A DNA stretch of 64,000 nucleotides, from NCBI GenBank assembly GCA_004794655.1, contig SMMW01000033.1, forward strand, positions 1,677,501 through 1,741,500, in the 5' to 3' direction. Positions 59,418 to 64,000 of the stretch are shown piece after piece. The position numbers and the translations under genes were made by a program. Every line of letters begins with the position of its first letter. Position 1 is the stretch's first letter. The notes beneath the pieces are model-generated. The model was not told where the DNA came from. It was given only the letters and a program-made list of their open reading frames with translations, and searched no databases. This DNA comes from Marisa cornuarietis (lineage: Eukaryota > Mollusca > Gastropoda > Architaenioglossa > Ampullariidae).

Positions 59418-60443
59418 ATGACTGGATCTCGTACAGCAACACCACTGCCTACTGCCTACCCTGCTTTACTGCTGCCGCAAGTTTTTAGTGATTATTTCAC
59501 CAGCAAGATATCGGACATTCGATCATCTTTAGACTCAGTGTCGGCGCTTGACAGCATCTCCAGTGATGCCCTTTCAGGATGCTCCATGACCAAGTTCCTA
59601 CCAGTCTCTGAGACCGATGTGAAAGCGGTTATTCTAAAAGCTAAACCAACAACTTGCGAGTTAGATCCGATGCCCACTAGCCTTCTGCTCGAGTGCCTAG
59701 ATACTCTACTTCCTGCCATCACAAATATTGTAAATGTCAGCCTGTCGTCAGGTGTTTTCCCATCTTTGTTCAAAAATGCGGTGGTGAGGCCACTTCTAAA
59801 GAAATCCACGCTTGACGTCAATGTGCTGAACAACTACCGTCCAGTCTCCAACTTGTCTTTTCTCTCTAAGATCATAGAGAAAATAGTTTTGACACAGCTC
59901 TGGGCCTACTTACAAGAGCACCATCTTATCCCACAAGCTCAGTCGGCATATAGACCTTTCCACAGCACCGAGACCACTCTTATTAAAGTAACAACAGACA
60001 TATTATCTGCTCTTGACAGTGGTGATGTCTCTCCATTAACCCTACTGGACCTGTCTGCTGCATTTGACACAATAGACCACTCTCTGCTTCTTCACAGACT
60101 CCACACCCTCTACGGGATTTCTAGACCTGCCCTCTCTTGGTTCAACTCTTATCTCACTGATAGGACCCAGACTGTGTTAGTTGATGGTCAGATATCTCGC
60201 CCTGCTTCACTTTTCTGTGGTGTTCCCCAAGGCTCAGTACTTGGCCCAGTTCTGTTTATCCTGTATACTAAGCCACTTTCATCATGCGTCCGGTCTCACC
60301 AGGTTTCTCATCAATCCTATGCTGACGACACGCAGCTTTACTGTTCTACTCTACCGGCTGAGTCTCACTCTGCTATTAGCTCTATAGAAGCTTGTATCAG
60401 CGATGTCAAGGGCTGGATGGTAAAAAAAACAAGCTTAAACTAA
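59418..60443 (+). pseudogene. L2-like reverse transcriptase, N-terminal two thirds, cut by the insertion
   Basis: 341 open codons with RT blocks in order: FSDYFTSKISDIRSSL; NNYRPVSNLSFLSKIIEKIV; SAYRPFHSTETTLIKVTTDI; LLDLSAAFDTIDHSLLL with the first catalytic Asp; FCGVPQGSVLGPVLFILYT; and SYADDTQLYCSTL with the catalytic Asp pair (about 60315-60353). The frame is uninterrupted up to KGWMV at about 60420, after which an A run (60422-60428) and the RTE junction end it. The A run is one base longer than an open frame needs, or is read into KTSLN; either way the stop at 60443 comes from the target-duplication sequence. Confidence 0.9.
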
Positions 60444-60450
60444 ATGATGA
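60437..60450 (+). repeat. Target-site duplication AAACTAAATGATGA (left copy)
   Basis: An identical 14-mer stands at 63626-63639. The pair marks the exact borders of the RTE insertion, and removing one copy would leave the L2 sequence continuous. Confidence 0.97.
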
Positions 60451-63400
60451 ACTCCGCCTGGAAACCCCCTGGGTAACCTGCCGGTCCCAAGCCCGGATGA
60501 AGGAGGAGGGTTGGGCGTGGGGTTAGCAACCCCACCCTGTAAAACAACCCTTGCTACAGAAACTACAACTACAACACTACCACAACGAGAGCCTGGACGG
60601 GAAGATCCCTCTTTGGAGGGGCCTATGACGCGTGCTGGCGAAAGCCTTCGGGAAGTCAGCTCGCCGACCTATCTTCTTACGGCCAAGGCAAAAACCAGGA
60701 TAGGGACCTGGAACATTAGAACCCTATACGAGCAAGGTAAATCAGCTCAGGTAGCACAGGAGATGAAGAACTATGGCATCAAGCTCCTTGGCCTGTGCGA
60801 GACCAGATGGAATGGTAGCGGTCAGACCAGACTCTCGTCAGGAGAGACTATCATCTACTCTGGACATGAAGACCCTGACCATGACCACTCACAAGGAGTA
60901 GCAGTACTGATGACACAGGAGGCTGCAAGGGCACTAATATCATGGGAACCAGTTTCGCCACGACTCATGGCAGCTCGGTTCAACTCCAAAGGAAGAAAGA
61001 TGACCATCATCCAGTGCTATGCACCTACCAACGCAGCAAAAGAAGAGGAGAAGGAGGACTTTTACAACTCCCTACAAGCGCTGGTTGATCGTACTCCAAG
61101 ACGAGACCTGAAGATCATCATGGGCGACATGAATGCCAAAGTTGGAGATGAAAACACGGATAAAGAACACATAATGGGAAAGCACGGTGTGGGCAACTGC
61201 AATGAGAATGGTGAGCTGTTCACAGACTTCTGCTTGTTTAATGACCTTGTAATCGGAGGCACAGTCTTTCCTCACAAAACCATCCACAAGACCACCTGGA
61301 CTTCACCAGATGGAAAGACAGAAAACCAGATCGATCACATCACCATTAATCGACAGTTTAGAAGAAGTCTGCTGGATGTCAGGGTAAGGCGTGGTGCAGA
61401 TGCAGCCTCAGACCACCACCTGCTTGTAGCAACTTTGAAGATAAAGCTGAGGTCCTTCCATGAGTCATCAGACAGACCACACCACAAATTCAACGTGCAG
61501 TTTCTTAGAGATCGCAGGAAGCAAGAAGAGTTCAACTGTGAAGTCAAAAACAGGTTTGAGGCACTGGAGGGACTCTTTGAAGAAACAGTGGCCAACCACT
61601 GGACAGGATTACAGGAGACCTGGAAGGCCGCCTGCAAACGGGTTCTGGGAAAGAAACAGAAACAACACAAGGAATGGCTGAGCATAGGGACCTGGAAAAA
61701 GATAGAGGAAAGGAAAGAGCTGAAGCAGAAGATCAGCCAGTGTCAAGACCAGCAGGAAAAAGAAGAGCTCAGAGCAAAGTACTGGGAGATGAACCGAGAA
61801 GTGAAGAAGAGTGCAAGAGGCGACAAGAGACAGTTCGCACACAGGATGACAGAAGAGGCAGAACAAGCAGCTGGGCAAAATAACATGAAAAGACTATACG
61901 AAATTACAAGAACTCTGTCAGGACGGAAAAACATCAATGCATGCAGGCCAGTAAAAAATAAAAATGGCAACGTCATTACTGGGGATGCAGAACAAAGATC
62001 TCGCTGGGCAGAACATTTTAAAGAAATACTGAACCGGCCACCACCAGCAATAATTTTGGACATTGCCCCAGTCACCGAGCAACTCCAGGTGAACACCAAC
62101 CCACCAACCAAGGCAGAAATCATCAAAGCCATCAAGTCTCTGAAAACTGGTAAGGCGGCAGGCCCAGATGGCATTCCTGCAGAGGCACTCAAGGCGGATC
62201 CAACAGCCGCAGCAGAGATGCTACACCCCCTGCTGCAGAAAATTTGGACGCAGGAGCAAGTTCCAGCAGACTGGAAACTTGGCTATCTGGTAAAGCTACC
62301 CAAGAAAGGTGACCTTACCCAGTGCAGCAACTGGCGTGGGATTATGCTACTGTCCATTCCCAGCAAGGTGCTGACCAGAATCATGCTGGACAGACTGAAG
62401 AATGCCCTAGACAAGAGACTGCGGCAAGAACAGGCAGGCTTTCGGCAGGGTAGATCATGCACAGACCATATTGCTACACTGCGAATCATTATTGAACAGT
62501 CCATCGAATGGCAGTCCCCACTATACATGACATTTGTGGACTTTGAGAAGGCATTTGACTCCGTAGACAGAGAGACCATCTGGAAGTTGATGCAGCACTA
62601 CGGATTTCCACCAAAGTTCATTGCCATCATCCAACAGCTGTATGAGGACTCGACATGCCAGGTGATCCACAATGGGAAGCTGACGGACCCCTTTGCAGTG
62701 AGGACTGGAGTAAGGCAAGGTTGCATGCTTTCGCCGACAATCTTCCTGATCGTCATAGACTGGATCATGAGAAGAACAACCTCTAACAGCAACACAGGCA
62801 TTCAATGGACCTTTGCCATGCAACTTGAAGATCTCGACTTTGCAGACGACATCAGCCTGCTGTCCCACAAGCAACAACATGCACAGACAAAGCTCACTCG
62901 GCTCTCAGAAGAAGCAGCGACAACTGGCCTGACAATCAACATCAAGAAGACAGAGGTAATGCGGATCAACAACAAGCAAGAAGCCCCACTTCAACTACAC
63001 GGGGAATGTATCACAGAGACTGACCGCTTCACCTACCTAGGCAGCATAGTCACCAAAGATGGAGGTGCTGATGAAGATGTAAGAAGCAGAATAAATAAAG
63101 CCAGGCAAGCATTCCACATCCTGCGACCCATCTGGAATTCCAAGGCACTATCTCAACATACCAAGATCCGCATCTTTCATACGAACGTAAAATCTGTCCT
63201 ATATGGGTCTGAGACATGGCGTGTAACAAACAACATCACCAGGAAGATTCAAACATTCATAAACAGATGTCTGCGGCACATTTTCAACATCAGATGGCCC
63301 GAGAGAATCTCCAATGCATACCTGTGGGAGAGAGCCAACCAGAAACCTGCCAGCCAAGACATCAAGAAGCGAAAGTGGGGCTAGATCGGCCACACCCTGC

Positions 63401-63625
63401 GAAAGCCGGCCGAAAATCTAACACGACAAGCTCTGGACTGGAACCCACAGGGGAGACGCAGGGTTGGGAGACCCAGACAGACGTGGAGAAGATCGGTCCA
63501 CGGCGAGGCGAAGGCAGCTGGAATGACATGGAGCCAACTGGGGAGGGAGGCCCAGAACCGGGTTCGCTGGCGTGGTGTAGTTGCAGCCCTATGCTCCACT
63601 GGGGGCGAAAAGGAATAAGAAGAAG
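60451..63625 (+). mobile_element. Full-length RTE-type non-LTR retrotransposon, 3.2 kb, recently inserted
   Basis: Bounded by the 14-bp duplication. It has a short GC-rich 5' leader (ACTCCGCCTGGAAACCCCCT onward, with GGGTTGGGCGTGGGGTTAGC), one long ORF with endonuclease and RT, and an AAGAAGAAGAA end in place of a long poly(A). It stands in the same orientation as the L2 it interrupts. Element 31925-32105 is a 3' stub of the same family. Confidence 0.95.
60625..63384 (+). CDS. RTE endonuclease-reverse transcriptase, 919 codons, with one nonsense codon near the end
   Basis: The first in-frame ATG is 60625; the open frame reaches back to 60511 only through non-ATG codons. The endonuclease domain has GTWNIRTL (Asn 30), GLCETRW, MGDMNAKVG, NQIDHITINR and SDHHLL. 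The RT domain has GKAAGPDGIPAEALK, NWRGIMLLSIPSKVL, EQAGFRQGRSCTDHI, FVDFEKAFDSVDRETI (about residue 637), GVRQGCMLSPTIFL and FADDISLLS (about 739-742), all with catalytic residues present. Then SETW and INRCLRHIF. It stops at TAG (63382-63384), but the same frame stays open for 77 more codons (to TAA 63616-63618) with RRRVGRPRQTWRRS and WRGVVAALCS, the normal RTE C-terminus. TGG to TAG (Trp to stop) in ..KWGWIGH.. is the likely lesion. Confidence 0.93.
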   Translation: MTRAGESLREVSSPTYLLTAKAKTRIGTWNIRTLYEQGKSAQVAQEMKNYGIKLLGLCETRWNGSGQTRLSSGETIIYSGHEDPDHDHSQGVAVLMTQEAARALISWEPVSPRLMAARFNSKGRKMTIIQCYAPTNAAKEEEKEDFYNSLQALVDRTPRRDLKIIMGDMNAKVGDENTDKEHIMGKHGVGNCNENGELFTDFCLFNDLVIGGTVFPHKTIHKTTWTSPDGKTENQIDHITINRQFRRSLLDVRVRRGADAASDHHLLVATLKIKLRSFHESSDRPHHKFNVQFLRDRRKQEEFNCEVKNRFEALEGLFEETVANHWTGLQETWKAACKRVLGKKQKQHKEWLSIGTWKKIEERKELKQKISQCQDQQEKEELRAKYWEMNREVKKSARGDKRQFAHRMTEEAEQAAGQNNMKRLYEITRTLSGRKNINACRPVKNKNGNVITGDAEQRSRWAEHFKEILNRPPPAIILDIAPVTEQLQVNTNPPTKAEIIKAIKSLKTGKAAGPDGIPAEALKADPTAAAEMLHPLLQKIWTQEQVPADWKLGYLVKLPKKGDLTQCSNWRGIMLLSIPSKVLTRIMLDRLKNALDKRLRQEQAGFRQGRSCTDHIATLRIIIEQSIEWQSPLYMTFVDFEKAFDSVDRETIWKLMQHYGFPPKFIAIIQQLYEDSTCQVIHNGKLTDPFAVRTGVRQGCMLSPTIFLIVIDWIMRRTTSNSNTGIQWTFAMQLEDLDFADDISLLSHKQQHAQTKLTRLSEEAATTGLTINIKKTEVMRINNKQEAPLQLHGECITETDRFTYLGSIVTKDGGADEDVRSRINKARQAFHILRPIWNSKALSQHTKIRIFHTNVKSVLYGSETWRVTNNITRKIQTFINRCLRHIFNIRWPERISNAYLWERANQKPASQDIKKRKWG

Positions 63626-64000
63626 AAACTAAATGATGATAAAACGGAAGCCCTCTTGTGCCATAGAAGAAGACATCAACCTTCACTCCTCAGTCTGCCC
63701 AATCACATCAAGGTGGGCGACAGCAACATCACCTTCACGTCATCCGTTAGGAATCTGGAATTTATTGTCACTGATGACATGACACTCGATAGACATGTAG
63801 CAGCTGTCTGTCGGTCTGCCTATTATGAGCTCCGTAAGATCAGTGCCATCCGTCACTTTCTCTCTACACGCGCTACCAACACTCTTGCCTGTGCGTTTGT
63901 TCTTTCTCGACTTGACTACTGCAACTCCTTGCTGGCAGGCTGCCCTGACTACCTCATTCAGAGACTCCAGAGAGTACAGAACTCCGCTGCGCGTCTGGTG

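Larger units (their letters stand above)
59413..64000 (+). mobile_element. L2-like LINE interrupted by an RTE insertion; runs off the window end
   Basis: Part one (59413-60436) and part two (63640-64000) are one element: the frame breaks at KGWMVKK...SLN, followed by a target duplication, and resumes with [44 protein letters not shown] and LQRVQNSAARLV. The 5' end is truncated inside the ORF, just upstream of the RT domain, so no endonuclease is present. Its relative lies at 55043-56090. Confidence 0.93.

Noticed and set aside
60181..62880. Several 60-150 codon frames on both strands within 60-63 kb
   Set aside because: Shadows of the L2 and RTE reverse-transcriptase frames.
1..64000. CRISPR arrays, operons, rRNA, phage or bacterial islands
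   Set aside because: Nothing of the kind; spliced genes and eukaryotic retroelements throughout. The regular repeats are micro- and minisatellites.

Overview
This is eukaryotic nuclear DNA from an animal: AT-rich, with split genes using GT-AG introns, many microsatellites and a heavy load of decayed transposons. Four protein genes could be rebuilt exon by exon, with reading phase conserved across every junction. They resemble the general animal forms (FKBP14 looks closer to the fly-type protein than to the vertebrate one). The repeat set (RTE, L2-like, Jockey/I-like and L1-like LINEs, hAT- and TTAA-type DNA elements, tRNA-derived SINEs) would suit a lophotrochozoan, probably a mollusc. That taxonomic guess is inference; the window holds no diagnostic marker.

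Layout: (1) 1-7.5 kb, minus strand: six exons of an SLC6 neurotransmitter/amino-acid transporter (glycine-transporter-like). Its 3' exons lie left of the window and its N-terminal exon(s) were not found. (2) 7.5-24 kb: no convincing host gene; a field of MITEs, mini- and microsatellites, a polypurine tract and a stack of broken LINEs on the minus strand (17.8-21 kb). (3) 24.25-29.45 kb, plus strand: a complete four-exon FKBP14 gene (ER-lumen peptidyl-prolyl isomerase, two EF-hands, C-terminal HDEL), with a CpG-rich 5' flank and intronic transposons. (4) 30-41 kb: intergenic DNA with a hAT-like element, a truncated RTE tail, an L2-like fragment and a decayed Jockey/I-type LINE with RNase H. (5) 41.2-50.1 kb, minus strand: MPND (RAMA plus JAMM/MPN domains), 14 exons. 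(6) 51.5-58.5 kb, plus strand: COPS8 (CSN8, a PCI-type COP9 signalosome subunit), 7 exons, head-to-head with MPND. (7) 59.4-64 kb: an L2-like LINE interrupted by a nearly intact RTE retrotransposon bounded by a perfect 14-bp target-site duplication.

The genes do not form an operon. The one pairing that may mean something is the divergent MPND/COPS8 arrangement, an MPN-domain gene beside a PCI-domain gene, two families that work together in the COP9 signalosome. The other striking content is mobile: several short families with clear terminal inverted repeats, some present two or three times here, which let the element boundaries be read directly.
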